Source of the DNA: Alistipes sp.
Lineage (GTDB): Bacteria; Bacteroidota; Bacteroidia; Bacteroidales; Rikenellaceae
NCBI GenBank assembly: GCA_017937765.1
Contig: JAGBCY010000004.1
Span: forward strand, 1 to 52,968
Length of the DNA stretch: 52,968 bases
Direction: 5' to 3'
In this document: piece by piece, positions 25,373-34,301 of the stretch
Layout of the letters: each line of letters begins with the position of its first letter
Position numbering within the stretch: position 1 is the stretch's first letter
Position numbers and translations under genes: made by a program
Notes under the pieces: generated by a model
The model's input: the letters and a program-made list of their open reading frames with translations, nothing else
The model's database searches: none
Told to the model about the DNA's origin: nothing

Positions 25373-25786
25373 ATGTCTCGGTTTACTGTTTCTGTTGAGT
25401 GCAACGACGACGCCTTTTGGCGATATAACTACACGGTAATGGGGAGTGTGCGCCGCGCTGGTGCAGAGGTTGACTTCCTGAAGCATCGTAGCGAGGTGGC
25501 CGCAGTGGGTGCCGAGCTCGGGGAGGTACCGGCTGGCTACGTGAAGGAGCGCGGCGTGAGGCTCGAGAGCGCAGAGGGCGACGAGCTTATACTATATATA
25601 TATATAATACCGCACACGCTCCCGCGCGAGAACCGCACGGAGGATGTTGCGCCACTCACCCTGCAACTTCGCGTCGACTATGGTAAGAGTTGCATCCTAA
25701 AGCGGCAGATGGAGATCAACCCCTGGTCGGGCGACAACATTGAGCTTAGGCTCAACTCCGAGGGGGTGATTGCGGGTGAGGTGTAG
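25373..25786 (+). CDS. Hypothetical protein of unknown family
   Basis: The product is 137 residues from MSRFTVSVECNDDAFWRYNYTVMGS. It has no signal peptide or membrane segment. The sequence alternates like an all-beta protein (VMGSVRRAGAEVDFL, ELILYIYIIPHTLP, PLTLQLRVDYGKSC). I do not recognise a domain. The in-frame ATG six codons upstream (25355) is also possible, but the closer ATG fits the -7 box spacing at 25324-25331. GC content and codon use match the surrounding genes, which supports a real gene. It is divergent from yceD and faces the broken AraC gene. Confidence 0.6.
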   Translation: MSRFTVSVECNDDAFWRYNYTVMGSVRRAGAEVDFLKHRSEVAAVGAELGEVPAGYVKERGVRLESAEGDELILYIYIIPHTLPRENRTEDVAPLTLQLRVDYGKSCILKRQMEINPWSGDNIELRLNSEGVIAGEV

Positions 25787-25797
25787 TCGAGGGACAA

Positions 25798-26261
25798 CTA
25801 CCTCAATTTGTTAGGTGTGCTCCCCGTATGGCATTTGATGAATTGCACGAATGCCGAGGGACTCGAGAAGTTTAGTTGGCGCGGATGTTTTGTGCGGCCT
25901 CGGTGCTAAACATCTTCTCATATTCCGTGATTATCTCGAGTATCAGGGCGTAGAATATCGAGCGAATAATCTCTGTCTGATAGCGGCTTTCCTCCTTCGA
26001 CTCCTTGTGTATGAACCGATAGTAGCTCATCAAATCCTCGAACTTGTCGTCCGAGACATTTATTACTGATATGTAACGCGAATAGCTGAAGATGTTGGTG
26101 TCGATTGGTGATGGCATATTTAGCACGTAGTCTGTGGAGACGGCTATCACGCCACGCAACCCCTCGAACTGCTTGGCAATATTGCTAATGATGTGATTCT
26201 CGGGCTGGCTCTTTTGTGTGCCACGTAGCGTGGTAATATAAAAATTTGGGCTGTCGGACAT
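25798..26261 (-). pseudogene. Broken AraC-family transcription regulator (most of the DNA-binding domain deleted, frame-shifted)
   Basis: The open part (25872-26261, 129 residues) resembles the N-terminal sensory domain of Bacteroidetes AraC regulators, including VSDDKFEDLMSYYRFIH and EIIRSIFYALILEI. It ends at a stop before any helix-turn-helix. Directly beyond, in another frame, 25798-25869 reads FSSPSAFVQFIKCHTGSTP followed by NKLR and a stop. That is the classic end of an AraC DNA-binding domain (second helix-turn-helix and TP..R tail). About 80-90 residues between the two parts are missing. The apparent start codon (26259-26261) lies in the loop of the groEL terminator, so the original start may also be lost. 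Confidence 0.8.
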
Positions 26262-26278
26262 TGTGTCGGACAGCCCAA
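26246..26278 (-). terminator. Terminator of groES-groEL
   Basis: A 10-bp stem (TTGGGCTGTC and GACAGCCCAA, 13-base loop) starts 21 bases past the groEL stop. It is followed on the minus strand by AAATTTTTAT. Confidence 0.65.
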
Positions 26279-26298
26279 AACCTTATGGTTGTACGGGA

Positions 26299-27936
26299 TT
26301 ACATCATACCGCCCATACCTGCGGCACCTGCACCTGCCAAGGTCTGAAGAGGACCCTCCTCCTTCTTCTCGGCCAAGACGCACTCCGTGGTGAGGAACAT
26401 CGAAGCGATAGAGGCTGCATTCTCCAATGCCACGCGCGATACCTTCGTCGGGTCGATGATACCCGCAGCGAGCATATCCTCGTAGCGGTCGTCGCGAGCG
26501 TTATAGCCGAAGGCACCCTCGCCCTCCTTTACCTTGTTAACCACAACCGAGCCCTCACCACCAGCGTTGGCAACGATCTGGCGCAGAGGCTCCTCGATGG
26601 CGCGCTTAACAATCTGGATACCTGTTGTCTGGTCGTCGTTCTCGCCCTTCATACCCTCGAGCGAAGCCACGGCGCGGATGTAAGCGACACCGCCACCCGG
26701 CACGATACCCTCCTCAACGGCGGCACGCGTAGCGGCCAAAGCATCGTCGACGCGGTCCTTCTTCTCCTTCATCTCGACCTCGGTAGCGGCACCCACGTAG
26801 AGCACTGCAACACCACCGGCGAGCTTAGCCAAACGCTCCTGCAACTTCTCGCGGTCGTAGTCCGACGTAGCGTTCTCGATTGAGGCGCGAATCTGCTGCA
26901 CGCGAGCGGCAATGGCCTCCTTTGTGCCGGCACCGTCGACGATCGTCGTATTCTCCTTATTCAAGGTAACCTTCTCGGCTGTTCCGAGCACCTCGAGACC
27001 TGCGTCCTCGAGCTTCATACCCTTATCCGTAGAGATGACCGTTGCACCCGTAAGCGTAGCGATATCCTCGAGTATCTCCTTGCGGCGGTCGCCAAAGCCC
27101 GGAGCCTTGCAGGCGGCAATCTTAAGCGTACCGCGGAGCTTGTTTACGACGAGAGCCGAGAGAGCCTCGCCATCGACATCCTCGGCAATGATAAGCAACG
27201 AGCGGCCGCTCTGAGCCACGGGCTCGAGGATGCCCATAATCTCCTTCATCGTCGAGATCTTCTTGTCGGCGATAAGGATGAAGGGCTTGTCGAGCTGTGC
27301 CTCCATCTTCTCGGTGTCGGTGATGAAGTAGGCCGAGATGTAACCACGGTCGAACTGCATACCCTCGACAACGTCGACGTGTGTCTCCGTGCCCTTAGCC
27401 TCCTCGACGGTGATGACACCCTCGTTGTTGACCTTAGCCATAGCCTCGGCGATGAGCTTACCGATCTTGCGATCGTTGTTGGCAGAGATTGTTGCTACCT
27501 GCTCGATCTTATCGAAGTCCGAGCCAACCACCTGGCTCTGGGCCTTGAGCGATGCTACAACCTTCTCAACCGCAGCGTCGATACCGCGCTTGAGATCCAT
27601 AGGGTTAGCACCTGCCGTCACGTTCTTGATACCCACCGAGATGAGCGACTGTGCAAGGACAGTGGCCGTTGTGGTACCATCGCCAGCATCGTCGTTGGTT
27701 TTTGACGCTACCTCGCGCACCATCTGTGCGCCCATATTTGCAAACGTATCCTCGAGCTCTACCTCCTTAGCTACGGTAACGCCATCCTTCGTAACCTGCG
27801 GAGCACCGAACTTCTTGTCGATGATTACGTTACGGCCCTTAGGACCAAGTGTCACCTTTACGGCGTTGCATAGTGCATCGACGCCCTCCTTGAGAAGCTC
27901 TCTCGCCTCTACGTTATATCTAATCTCTTTTGCCAT
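26299..27936 (-). CDS. groL: Chaperonin GroEL (60 kDa)
   Basis: The product is 545 residues, the standard length. It has the ATP-binding GDGTTT at 85-90, [11 protein letters not shown] near the start, the apical-domain sequence of Bacteroidetes Gro[15 protein letters not shown], and the characteristic GGMM end. It forms the double-ring folding chamber with GroES. It lies 58 bases after groES in the same unit. The N-terminal sequence [18 protein letters not shown] starts at 27936 without ambiguity. Confidence 0.98.
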   Translation of the reverse strand: MAKEIRYNVEARELLKEGVDALCNAVKVTLGPKGRNVIIDKKFGAPQVTKDGVTVAKEVELEDTFANMGAQMVREVASKTNDDAGDGTTTATVLAQSLISVGIKNVTAGANPMDLKRGIDAAVEKVVASLKAQSQVVGSDFDKIEQVATISANNDRKIGKLIAEAMAKVNNEGVITVEEAKGTETHVDVVEGMQFDRGYISAYFITDTEKMEAQLDKPFILIADKKISTMKEIMGILEPVAQSGRSLLIIAEDVDGEALSALVVNKLRGTLKIAACKAPGFGDRRKEILEDIATLTGATVISTDKGMKLEDAGLEVLGTAEKVTLNKENTTIVDGAGTKEAIAARVQQIRASIENATSDYDREKLQERLAKLAGGVAVLYVGAATEVEMKEKKDRVDDALAATRAAVEEGIVPGGGVAYIRAVASLEGMKGENDDQTTGIQIVKRAIEEPLRQIVANAGGEGSVVVNKVKEGEGAFGYNARDDRYEDMLAAGIIDPTKVSRVALENAASIASMFLTTECVLAEKKEEGPLQTLAGAGAAGMGGMM

Positions 27937-27994
27937 AATAGTCTTAAATGTTATGCTAATTATACTACTAATTGTTAATTAGTTAGGAGTGTTG

Positions 27995-28267
27995 TTACTC
28001 GATAACTGCGATGATGTCCGACTGCTTCATAACGAGGTAATCCTCGCCCTCGTAGCTAAGCTCTGTGCCGGCATACTTGCCATACATCACCACGTCGCCA
28101 ACCTTCACCTCCATCTTAACATCGGCGGTGCCGGGGCCTGCTGCCACTACCTTACCCATCAGGGGCTTCTCCTTAGCTGTGTCGGGGATGAACAGACCAC
28201 CTGCGGTCTTCTCCTCTGCCGGATTGGGCTTCACCAATACACGGTCTGAAAGCGGTTTTACTGCCAT
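27995..28267 (-). CDS. groS: Co-chaperonin GroES (10 kDa)
   Basis: The product is 90 residues. [20 protein letters not shown] covers the N-terminal strand and the mobile loop region, and [25 protein letters not shown] is the conserved end. It forms the lid of the GroEL chamber and is the first gene of the operon. A TGNCA-N3-TGNCA motif, also seen before dnaK, lies 134 bases upstream (28401-28413). No CIRCE element is seen. Confidence 0.97.
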   Translation of the reverse strand: MAVKPLSDRVLVKPNPAEEKTAGGLFIPDTAKEKPLMGKVVAAGPGTADVKMEVKVGDVVMYGKYAGTELSYEGEDYLVMKQSDIIAVIE

Positions 28268-28400
28268 AATCTCTGTTTGTTTTATGTTTTAGTTTATGTT
28301 TTGCTTAGCGTTAGCACTTTTCTGCTTACGAACGATGGTGGGCAATCTCTGTGCCAAACGACGTGATGCGCCTTGTAGCTTGTCCTTTTGTCACGTGTGC

Positions 28401-28413
28401 TGACAAAATGGCA
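28401..28413 (-). promoter_or_regulatory. TGNCA-N3-TGNCA inverted motif upstream of groES
   Basis: On the minus strand the sequence reads TGCCATTTTGTCA, matching TGTCATTTTGTCA upstream of dnaK (31885-31897). The flanks also agree (CT before, GCACACG or GTGTGTCG after). Sharing by the two major chaperone operons suggests a common operator or heat-shock promoter element; this is inference. Confidence 0.5.
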
Positions 28414-28504
28414 GAGTCGTTGGCGTCAACCCTGCTGCAACTATAAAAGATGATTTTTGTATTGTTATTTAGATGTGTTCTTCTCCCCGCGGTAGCGTTT
28501 TTTG

Positions 28505-29785
28505 CTATTTCTGATACTTCTCGCCCCAGAGTGCGCGCATACGCTCGGCAATCTTGGCCTCTGCGGCGTTCTGCTCGTTGGGCGTGTAGAAGCGTGTGCC
28601 TGAGAGTGTATCGGGTAGGAACTCCTGACGGACGAAGTTACCCGCGTAGTCGTGGGCGTATTTATAATCGGCACCGTAGCCGAGCTTATCCATCAGCTTC
28701 GTGGGGGCATTCCTAAGATGCAGAGGCACAGGACGGTTGGTAGTGTCGTGCTCGACCATCTGCAAGGCCTTATTTATAGCGGCGTAAGCCGAGTTGCTCT
28801 TGGGACTTGTAGCCAGATAGATCGTGGTCTCGGCCAGTGTGATGCGTGCCTCGGGCATACCGATCTTATGCACCGTGTCGAAGCAGGCATTGGCTAAAAG
28901 TAGGGCATTGGGGTTGGCAAGGCCCACATCCTCGGATGCGAGGATGACAAGACGGCGGGCGATGAAGCGTGGCTCCTCGCCACCGGCAAGCATACGCGCG
29001 AGGTAGTAGATGGCGGCATTGGGGTCGCTGCCACGCACCGACTTGATGAATGCCGAGATGACGTCGTAGTGCTGTTCGCCCGACTTATCGTAGAGGGCGA
29101 TGTTCTGTTGCAGGCACTCCGTGACGCGCTCGTCGTCGATGACGATTGCGCCATCCGACGCGCCGACGATGATGTCTATGATGTTGAGTAGCTTCCTCGC
29201 GTCGCCTCCCGAGAAGCGGAACAGGGCCTCGGTTTCGCGTACCTCGATCTGTCGGCTCTTAAGCTCGGGGTCGGTCTCGAGGGCACGGTCGAGGAGCGTC
29301 TGAAGCTCGCTATCGTCCATTGGCTTAAGAACATAGACCTGACAGCGGCTAAGCAGCGGCGAGATAACCTCGAACGATGGGTTCTCCGTCGTTGCACCTA
29401 TGAGCGTGACGATGCCCTGCTCAACAGCTCCGAGCAGTGAGTCCTGCTGCGACTTGTTGAAACGGTGGATCTCGTCGATAAACAGGAAGGCCGGGCGGGC
29501 ATTGAAGAGGTGCTGATTCTTAGCCTTCTCGATGACCTCCCTCACATCCTTGACGCCCGAGGTCACGGCCGAGAGCGTATAGAATGGGCGGTCGAGGGCT
29601 GTGGCTACGATCTTGGCAAGCGTGGTCTTTCCCACGCCCGGAGGGCCCCAGAGTATGAACGAGGGGACGCTGCCCGAGGCGATAAACTTACGAAAGACGC
29701 CAGTCTCGCCAACGAGGTGCGTCTGACCGATGTAGTCGTCGAGGCTCTGCGGACGCAGACGCTCGGCTAAGGGTTGCTGTGCCAT
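28505..29785 (-). CDS. rarA: Replication-associated recombination ATPase RarA (MgsA)
   Basis: The product is 426 residues. It is an AAA+ ATPase with Walker A GPPGVGKT (47-54), Walker B FLFIDEIHRFNKSQQD, sensor 1 IGATTENPSFE, arginine finger SR, and the C-terminal RarA oligomerisation domain (VGLANPNALL, YLATSPKSNSAY). RarA acts at stalled replication forks together with SSB. It starts 65 bases after the nucleoside permease gene, with a hairpin between, so partial co-transcription is likely. Confidence 0.95.
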   Translation of the reverse strand: MAQQPLAERLRPQSLDDYIGQTHLVGETGVFRKFIASGSVPSFILWGPPGVGKTTLAKIVATALDRPFYTLSAVTSGVKDVREVIEKAKNQHLFNARPAFLFIDEIHRFNKSQQDSLLGAVEQGIVTLIGATTENPSFEVISPLLSRCQVYVLKPMDDSELQTLLDRALETDPELKSRQIEVRETEALFRFSGGDARKLLNIIDIIVGASDGAIVIDDERVTECLQQNIALYDKSGEQHYDVISAFIKSVRGSDPNAAIYYLARMLAGGEEPRFIARRLVILASEDVGLANPNALLLANACFDTVHKIGMPEARITLAETTIYLATSPKSNSAYAAINKALQMVEHDTTNRPVPLHLRNAPTKLMDKLGYGADYKYAHDYAGNFVRQEFLPDTLSGTRFYTPNEQNAAEAKIAERMRALWGEKYQK

Positions 29786-29801
29786 AGGCTATCGGATGTG
29801 T

Positions 29802-29824
29802 GAGGCTGCCACACGGGCAGCCTC
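29802..29824. other. Hairpin between the permease gene and rarA
   Basis: Perfect 9-bp arms (GAGGCTGCC and GGCAGCCTC, 5-base loop) lie 26 bases past the permease stop. No T run follows, so it may be an mRNA processing or stability hairpin rather than a strong terminator. Confidence 0.5.
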
Positions 29825-29850
29825 GGGTGTGTTGTCTATATAAATAGGTA

Positions 29851-31194
29851 TTAGTGTCTTACGTCGCCCAACTTGTTGGGGTCGTGCTTATACTTAAACA
29901 TAACGAGGAAGGCCAACGCCACAACCAGCGCGTAGCCTGCAAAGACGAACCACGTGGTCTGCCAGCCATCCGTAAACTCGGGGCGCGACACGAGGTGGCC
30001 ACCCTCCCATACGCAGTAGTGGTCGACGATCTTGCCGGCGATATAGGTGCCCACAGAGGCACCGATACCGTTGGTCATCAGCATAAATAGACCCTGGGCA
30101 CTGCCCTGCATCGACTGCGGAGCCTCCTGCTGTACGAACATCGCGCCCGACACGTTGAAGAAGTCGAACGCCACGCCGTAAACTAAGCACGAGCAGATGA
30201 GCGCGGCGATACCCATAATCGTCTCCGTTGAGCCTACGCCAAAGAGACCGAAGCGCAATACCCACGCAAACATAGCGATGAGCATAACCTTCTTAATGCC
30301 AAAGCGCAGGAGGAAGAACGAGGTGAGCAGGATGCAGAGTGCCTCGGAGATTTGTGAGAGCGACACGAGCATCGTGGGGTTGTTGGCAAACCAACTGTCC
30401 GAGGTCGCCGAGAAGCTCTCGATATAGGGCGTAGCGAAGCCGTTGGTGATCTGGAGCGACACACCGAGGAGCATCGAGAAGATGAAGAACAGGGCCATAG
30501 TCTTCGACTTAAAGAGTCGGAACGCATCGAGGCCGAGACGCTCCGCAAGGCTCTTGTTGCCAACCTCCTTGTTCAGCGGACACGCGGGCAGCGTGAACGA
30601 GTAGAGGCCGAGCAGTACGCCCAGACCGCCACTGATTACCAGCTGCATATATGTTTGCTGGGCCGTGAGCTCTTGTCCGAACGAGAGGCTGTTTACGAGC
30701 CACATCGAGGCGATGAAACCTACGGTGCCAAGCGTACGGATGGGGGGGAATGCCTTAACAAAGTCGAGACCAGAGCGTGTGAGCGTGCCGAAGGCCACGG
30801 TGTTCGACAGCGCGATGGTCGGCATATAGAATGCCACGCTGAGGACATAGGGTATGAAGATGGGCCAGATGTCGGCAACGTAGCTTGCGTTGGCACTATT
30901 GGCCGCGGCGAGCTCCGTAGCCTCGTAGCCAAAGTAGGCGGCAACGAGCATAAAGCCTCCGGCCAATAGGTGCGAGAGACCCAACAATCGTTGTGGCTGG
31001 ATGTACTTGTCGGCGATGATACCCATAATCGCGGGCATAAAGATCGAGACTACGCCCTGAGCGACGTAGAACCACGAGATGTAGTTTCCGAGTCCCACCT
31101 TGCCCAAAAACTGACCTATGCAGGTCAGATAGGCTCCCCACACTGCAAACTGCAGGAAGTTCATTACGATTAATCGTGACTTGATATTGTTCAT
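29851..31194 (-). CDS. nupG: Nucleoside permease, NupG/XapB-type MFS transporter
   Basis: The product is 447 residues with twelve predicted membrane helices. The start RLIVMNFLQFAVWGAYLTCIGQF and GIIADKYIQPQRLLGLSHL are characteristic of the nucleoside:H+ symporter family, as are SNTVAFGTL and VKAFPPIRTLGTVGFI. It imports nucleosides across the inner membrane; exact specificity (nucleoside or xanthosine type) cannot be read off. A -7 box TACCTTTG sits at 31245-31252. Orientation and proximity suggest a common unit with rarA. Confidence 0.9.
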   Translation of the reverse strand: MNNIKSRLIVMNFLQFAVWGAYLTCIGQFLGKVGLGNYISWFYVAQGVVSIFMPAIMGIIADKYIQPQRLLGLSHLLAGGFMLVAAYFGYEATELAAANSANASYVADIWPIFIPYVLSVAFYMPTIALSNTVAFGTLTRSGLDFVKAFPPIRTLGTVGFIASMWLVNSLSFGQELTAQQTYMQLVISGGLGVLLGLYSFTLPACPLNKEVGNKSLAERLGLDAFRLFKSKTMALFFIFSMLLGVSLQITNGFATPYIESFSATSDSWFANNPTMLVSLSQISEALCILLTSFFLLRFGIKKVMLIAMFAWVLRFGLFGVGSTETIMGIAALICSCLVYGVAFDFFNVSGAMFVQQEAPQSMQGSAQGLFMLMTNGIGASVGTYIAGKIVDHYCVWEGGHLVSRPEFTDGWQTTWFVFAGYALVVALAFLVMFKYKHDPNKLGDVRH

Positions 31195-31244
31195 AATCAG
31201 CGAGTTTTATATGTTTATGTGTATATGCGTTGCAAAAATCTTAA

Positions 31245-31252
31245 CAAAGGTA
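31245..31252 (-). promoter_or_regulatory. -7 box of the nucleoside permease
   Basis: TACCTTTG on the minus strand lies 51 bases upstream of the start codon. No good -33 TTG is visible. Confidence 0.55.
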
Positions 31253-31274
31253 TGAAAAAAAAATCACTTTTTTC

Positions 31275-31305
31275 TTTGTAATTCAAAAATAATGTTCTAC
31301 TTTTG
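31275..31305 (+). promoter_or_regulatory. Promoter of tRNA-Gln
   Basis: TTTG (31275-31278) and the -7 box TACTTTTG (31298-31305) are separated by 19 bases. The tRNA begins 20 bases after the box. Confidence 0.8.
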
Positions 31306-31324
31306 CACCGTCAAACAGAGACAT

Positions 31325-31395
31325 TGGGCTATGGTGTAATGGTAACACTACAGATTCTGGTCCTGTCATTCTTGGTTCGAATCCAGGTAGCCCAA
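31325..31395 (+). tRNA. tRNA-Gln (anticodon CTG)
   Basis: The acceptor arms TGGGCTA (31325-31331) and TAGCCCA (31388-31394) pair perfectly. The anticodon loop TTCTGGT holds CTG and the T arm has GGTTCGAATCC. The CCA end is not encoded. A terminator follows at 31404-31428. The T arm, the 3' acceptor strand and the terminator are repeated at 31713-31771 without the rest of the tRNA. Confidence 0.93.
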
Positions 31396-31771
31396 CTAAA
31401 GAGCAGTCGATTTCCGGCTGTTTTTTTTGTTTTATCCCAGTTGTGTTATGGCGAGAGGGGTTGTTTCACAACCATTGTCTTGTTCCGTGGAACTGATGCT
31501 ATGCAAGCATAATCAGCCCCACGTAACAAGCCGAGCAGAGCACTCCTCTCGCCATACTTCAAATCCTTCGGTGCTTTTGTAGTTGTACTCCCTGATTCTC
31601 TCTTGCCGTTGGTTGAGCCGATGGTATCGTGTTTAAAGCGAGACCTTTGCGGGCAAAGGTCTACGTATCCAAAAGTATCGGCTCTACTTTGCAATGGCTC
31701 ACCATTGCTGCAGTTCGAATCCAGGTAGCCCAACTAAAGAGCAGTCGATTTCCGGCTGCTTTTTTTGTTTT
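31375..31771. repeat. 59-bp direct repeat of the tRNA-Gln 3' end flanking a 279-bp structured insert
   Basis: Copies 31375-31433 and 31713-31771 differ at one base. The insert (31434-31712) is rich in stems. TATGGCGAGAGG (31447-31458) pairs with 31545-31556 and encloses three nested or adjacent hairpins (31459-31473; 31479-31530 with an inner stem 31493-31516). GAGCCGAT (31615-31622) pairs with 31677-31684 and encloses a 9-bp hairpin (31641-31662). A 7-bp hairpin (31691-31708) precedes the second copy. No integrase and no convincing ORF are present. Together with 31772-32201 (promoter motifs and the dnaK leader), this fills the stretch between the tRNA and dnaK. Confidence 0.85.
31404..31428 (+). 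terminator. Terminator of tRNA-Gln
   Basis: CAGTCG (31404-31409) pairs with CGGCTG (31415-31420, one G-T pair), followed by eight T. The same terminator is present in the second copy at 31742-31766. Confidence 0.75.
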
Positions 31772-31884
31772 GAATTTAATGTGTCTGCGCTCATAGAGCT
31801 ATACAGCTACTATATGCGTACCCCCCCCGCAATTAATCATTACCAATTACTCGCTACTTACTACTTATTTAATGGTGCCGTCTC

Positions 31885-31928
31885 TGTCATTTTGTCAGTG
31901 TGTCGCGGGTGTGATGTCATTTTTGTCA
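31885..31928 (+). promoter_or_regulatory. Two TGTCA-N3/4-TGTCA inverted motifs upstream of dnaK
   Basis: TGTCATTTTGTCA at 31885-31897 and TGTCATTTTTGTCA at 31915-31928. The first has the same core and flanks as the motif upstream of groES. They lie 40-110 bases upstream of a likely dnaK promoter. Confidence 0.55.
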
Positions 31929-31971
31929 TAGTTTCGGAAATGTTTGTGACACATTTGTCGCATTTTTTTGT

Positions 31972-32001
31972 TTGGTATGCCGTTTGCCTTGCTTACTTTC
32001 G
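31972..32001 (+). promoter_or_regulatory. Likely dnaK promoter
   Basis: TTG (31972-31974, part of TTTG) and TACTTTCG (31994-32001) are separated by 19 bases. The -7 box has one mismatch to TAnnTTTG. It would give a leader of about 195 bases containing the direct repeat at 32042-32173. Confidence 0.5.
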
Positions 32002-32041
32002 TCGAGCCGATGAGGTAACTCGGGGCCGAGAAGATAATTGA

Positions 32042-32173
32042 GTGAAAGGCTGAAGCTCATTGTGGCGAGTGAGGCTGGTAAACATAAGGTGCAAAACTTT
32101 AATTAGCAGTGTAAAACTTGTGAAATGCTGAAGCTCATTGTGGCGAGTGAGGCCGGTAAACATAAAGTGCAAA
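32042..32173 (+). repeat. Direct repeat in the dnaK leader (two copies, 78-bp period)
   Basis: GCTGAAGCTCATTGTGGCGA and the following bases to GTGCAAA occur at 32049-32095 and again at 32127-32173 with two differences in 47 bases. The preceding GTGAAA is also shared. The second copy ends 28 bases before the dnaK start. Confidence 0.9.
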
Positions 32174-32201
32174 TTTAATTAACAAAATAAAACTAAAGAT
32201 T

Positions 32202-34100
32202 ATGAGCAAGATTATTGGTATTGACTTGGGTACGACAAATTCGTGCGTATCAGTAATGGAGGGTAACGAGCCCGTGGTTATTCCTAACGCCGAGGGTCAC
32301 CGCACAACCCCTTCTGTTGTGGCTTTCACCGAGGGTGGCGAGCGCAAGGTGGGCGACCCCGCTAAGCGTCAGGCGATCACCAACCCTAAGCGTACGGTGT
32401 TCTCTATCAAGCGTTTTATGGGTGAGCGTTACGACAACGTTACTGCTGATATTCAGCGTGCTCCCTACTCAATCGTCAAGGGTGACAACAACACTCCTCG
32501 CGTGGAGATTGACGGTCGTCAGTACACTCCTCAGGAGATATCGGCCATCACGCTCCAGAAGATGAAGAAGACCGCTGAGGACTACCTCGGTCAGGAGGTT
32601 ACGGAGGCAGTTATCACCGTGCCCGCATACTTCTCAGATTCTCAGCGTCAGGCTACTAAGGAGGCTGGCGAGATTGCAGGCTTGAAGGTTCGCCGTATCA
32701 TCAACGAGCCTACGGCCGCGGCTCTCGCATATGGTCTCGATAAGAAGCAGGACGAGATGAAGATCGCAGTATATGACCTCGGTGGTGGTACCTTCGATAT
32801 CTCCATCTTGGAGCTTGGCGACGGCGTATTCGAGGTTAAGTCGACCAATGGCGATACTCACCTCGGTGGTGACGACTTCGACCACGTATTGATTGACTAT
32901 ATGGCTGAGGCATTTAAGGCCGAGCACCACATCGACCTGCGTCAGGATCCTATGGCTTTACAGCGTTTGAAGGAGGCTGCCGAGAAGGCAAAGATCGAGC
33001 TTTCGTCAGCAACGACAACCGATATCAACCTTCCCTACATTATGCCCGTAAACGGTATCCCTCAGCACCTTGTGATGTCGCTCACACGCGCTAAGTTCGA
33101 GCAGCTCTGCGACCACCTCGTGCAGAAGACTATCGAGCCCTGCCGCATTGCTTTGCGTGACGCAGGCCTTCAGGCAAGCCAGATCGACGAGGTAATCCTC
33201 GTGGGTGGCTCGACGCGTATCCCTGCAATCCAGAAGGTCGTTGAGGAGTTCTTCGGCAAGACGCCTAACCGCTCGGTTAATCCCGACGAGGTTGTTGCCG
33301 TAGGTGCTGCCATCCAGGGCGGTGTCCTTACGGGTGAGGTTAAGGATGTGCTTCTTTTGGATGTTACGCCCCTTTCGCTTGGTATCGAGACTTTGGGTGG
33401 CGTGATGACAAAGCTCATCGACGCAAATACAACAATCCCTACTCGCAAGAGTCAGGTGTTCTCTACGGCTGCCGACAATCAGCCCTCGGTGGAGATCAAC
33501 GTATGCCAGGGTGAGCGCGCTATGGCTGCTGATAATAAGTCTATTGGCCGCTTCCACCTCGACGGTATCCCCGCAGCTCCGCGTGGTGTTCCTCAGATCG
33601 AGGTGACGTTCGATATCGACGCCAACGGTATTCTCAACGTGTCGGCTAAGGATATGGGTACTGGCAAGGAGCAGAAGATCCGCATCGAGGCTTCGAGCGG
33701 TCTTACCGACGCCGAGATCCAGCGTATGCGCGACGAGGCTAAGGCCAACGAGGAGAAGGATAAGAAGGAGCGCGAGCGTATCGAGAAGATCAACGCTGCC
33801 GACTCTAACATCTTCGCTACCGAGAAGCAGCTCAAGGAGTATGGCGACAAGCTCCCCGCCGATAAGAAGGCCGCCATTGAGGACGCCCTCGGCAAGCTCA
33901 AGGAGGCCCACAAGGCTCAGGATATCGCAGCTATAGACACTGCTATCGAGGCGTTGAACGCCGCTTGGCAGGCTGCATCGCAGGATATCTACGCTCAGCA
34001 GCAGGCTCAGCAGGCTCAGGGTCAGCCCGGTGGTGCTCAGGGCGCAGGCGCAGAGCAGCAGGCACAGCCCGAGGATGTTGAGTTCGAGGAGGTTAAGTAA
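32202..34100 (+). CDS. dnaK: Chaperone DnaK (Hsp70)
   Basis: The product is 632 residues. The nucleotide-binding domain begins [18 protein letters not shown], with the phosphate loops [15 protein letters not shown] and [13 protein letters not shown]. The substrate-binding domain begins at [17 protein letters not shown], and the lid ends in a Gln/Ala/Gly-rich tail and EEVK. It folds client proteins with DnaJ and GrpE, neither of which is in the window. The leader carries the 47-bp direct repeat. A very strong terminator follows at 34143-34193, so it is transcribed alone. Confidence 0.98.
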   Translation: MSKIIGIDLGTTNSCVSVMEGNEPVVIPNAEGHRTTPSVVAFTEGGERKVGDPAKRQAITNPKRTVFSIKRFMGERYDNVTADIQRAPYSIVKGDNNTPRVEIDGRQYTPQEISAITLQKMKKTAEDYLGQEVTEAVITVPAYFSDSQRQATKEAGEIAGLKVRRIINEPTAAALAYGLDKKQDEMKIAVYDLGGGTFDISILELGDGVFEVKSTNGDTHLGGDDFDHVLIDYMAEAFKAEHHIDLRQDPMALQRLKEAAEKAKIELSSATTTDINLPYIMPVNGIPQHLVMSLTRAKFEQLCDHLVQKTIEPCRIALRDAGLQASQIDEVILVGGSTRIPAIQKVVEEFFGKTPNRSVNPDEVVAVGAAIQGGVLTGEVKDVLLLDVTPLSLGIETLGGVMTKLIDANTTIPTRKSQVFSTAADNQPSVEINVCQGERAMAADNKSIGRFHLDGIPAAPRGVPQIEVTFDIDANGILNVSAKDMGTGKEQKIRIEASSGLTDAEIQRMRDEAKANEEKDKKERERIEKINAADSNIFATEKQLKEYGDKLPADKKAAIEDALGKLKEAHKAQDIAAIDTAIEALNAAWQAASQDIYAQQQAQQAQGQPGGAQGAGAEQQAQPEDVEFEEVK

Positions 34101-34142
34101 TTTCCAACGATACGGGGTCTATTGCGCCCCATCCTTTAAGAC

Positions 34143-34193
34143 AGACTACCACGGAATCGTACACTAGAGGACGATTCCGTGGTAGTCTTTTTT
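34143..34193 (+). terminator. Terminator of dnaK
   Basis: Perfect 18-bp arms (34143-34160 and 34171-34188, 10-base loop) are followed by TTTTT. Confidence 0.9.
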
Positions 34194-34266
34194 GTTGTAA
34201 TCCCCACCCTCTCCACCCCCCCCGTCACACGCGCATACGAGGCCGATTTTGTAAATTAACCGCTTT

Positions 34267-34297
34267 TTGTGTCAATTAAATTTTTTTTGTACCTTTG
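34267..34297 (+). promoter_or_regulatory. Promoter of RNase P RNA
   Basis: TTG (34267-34269) and TACCTTTG (34290-34297) are separated by 20 bases, directly before the RNA. Confidence 0.8.
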
Positions 34298-34301
34298 CCG
34301 C

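Noticed and set aside
28300-28325. CIRCE heat-shock operator before groES
   Set aside because: Only a half-site-like TTAGCACTT is present; the matching GAGTGCTAA at 9 bases is missing.
31446-31733. 95-codon open frame on the minus strand between the two tRNA-Gln 3' ends
   Set aside because: It runs through the stems of the structured insert and into the tRNA copy; composition looks like a chance frame in structured DNA.
31660-31735. A second complete tRNA at the downstream repeat
   Set aside because: Only the T arm and 3' acceptor strand are present; no matching 5' acceptor, D arm or anticodon arm can be drawn.
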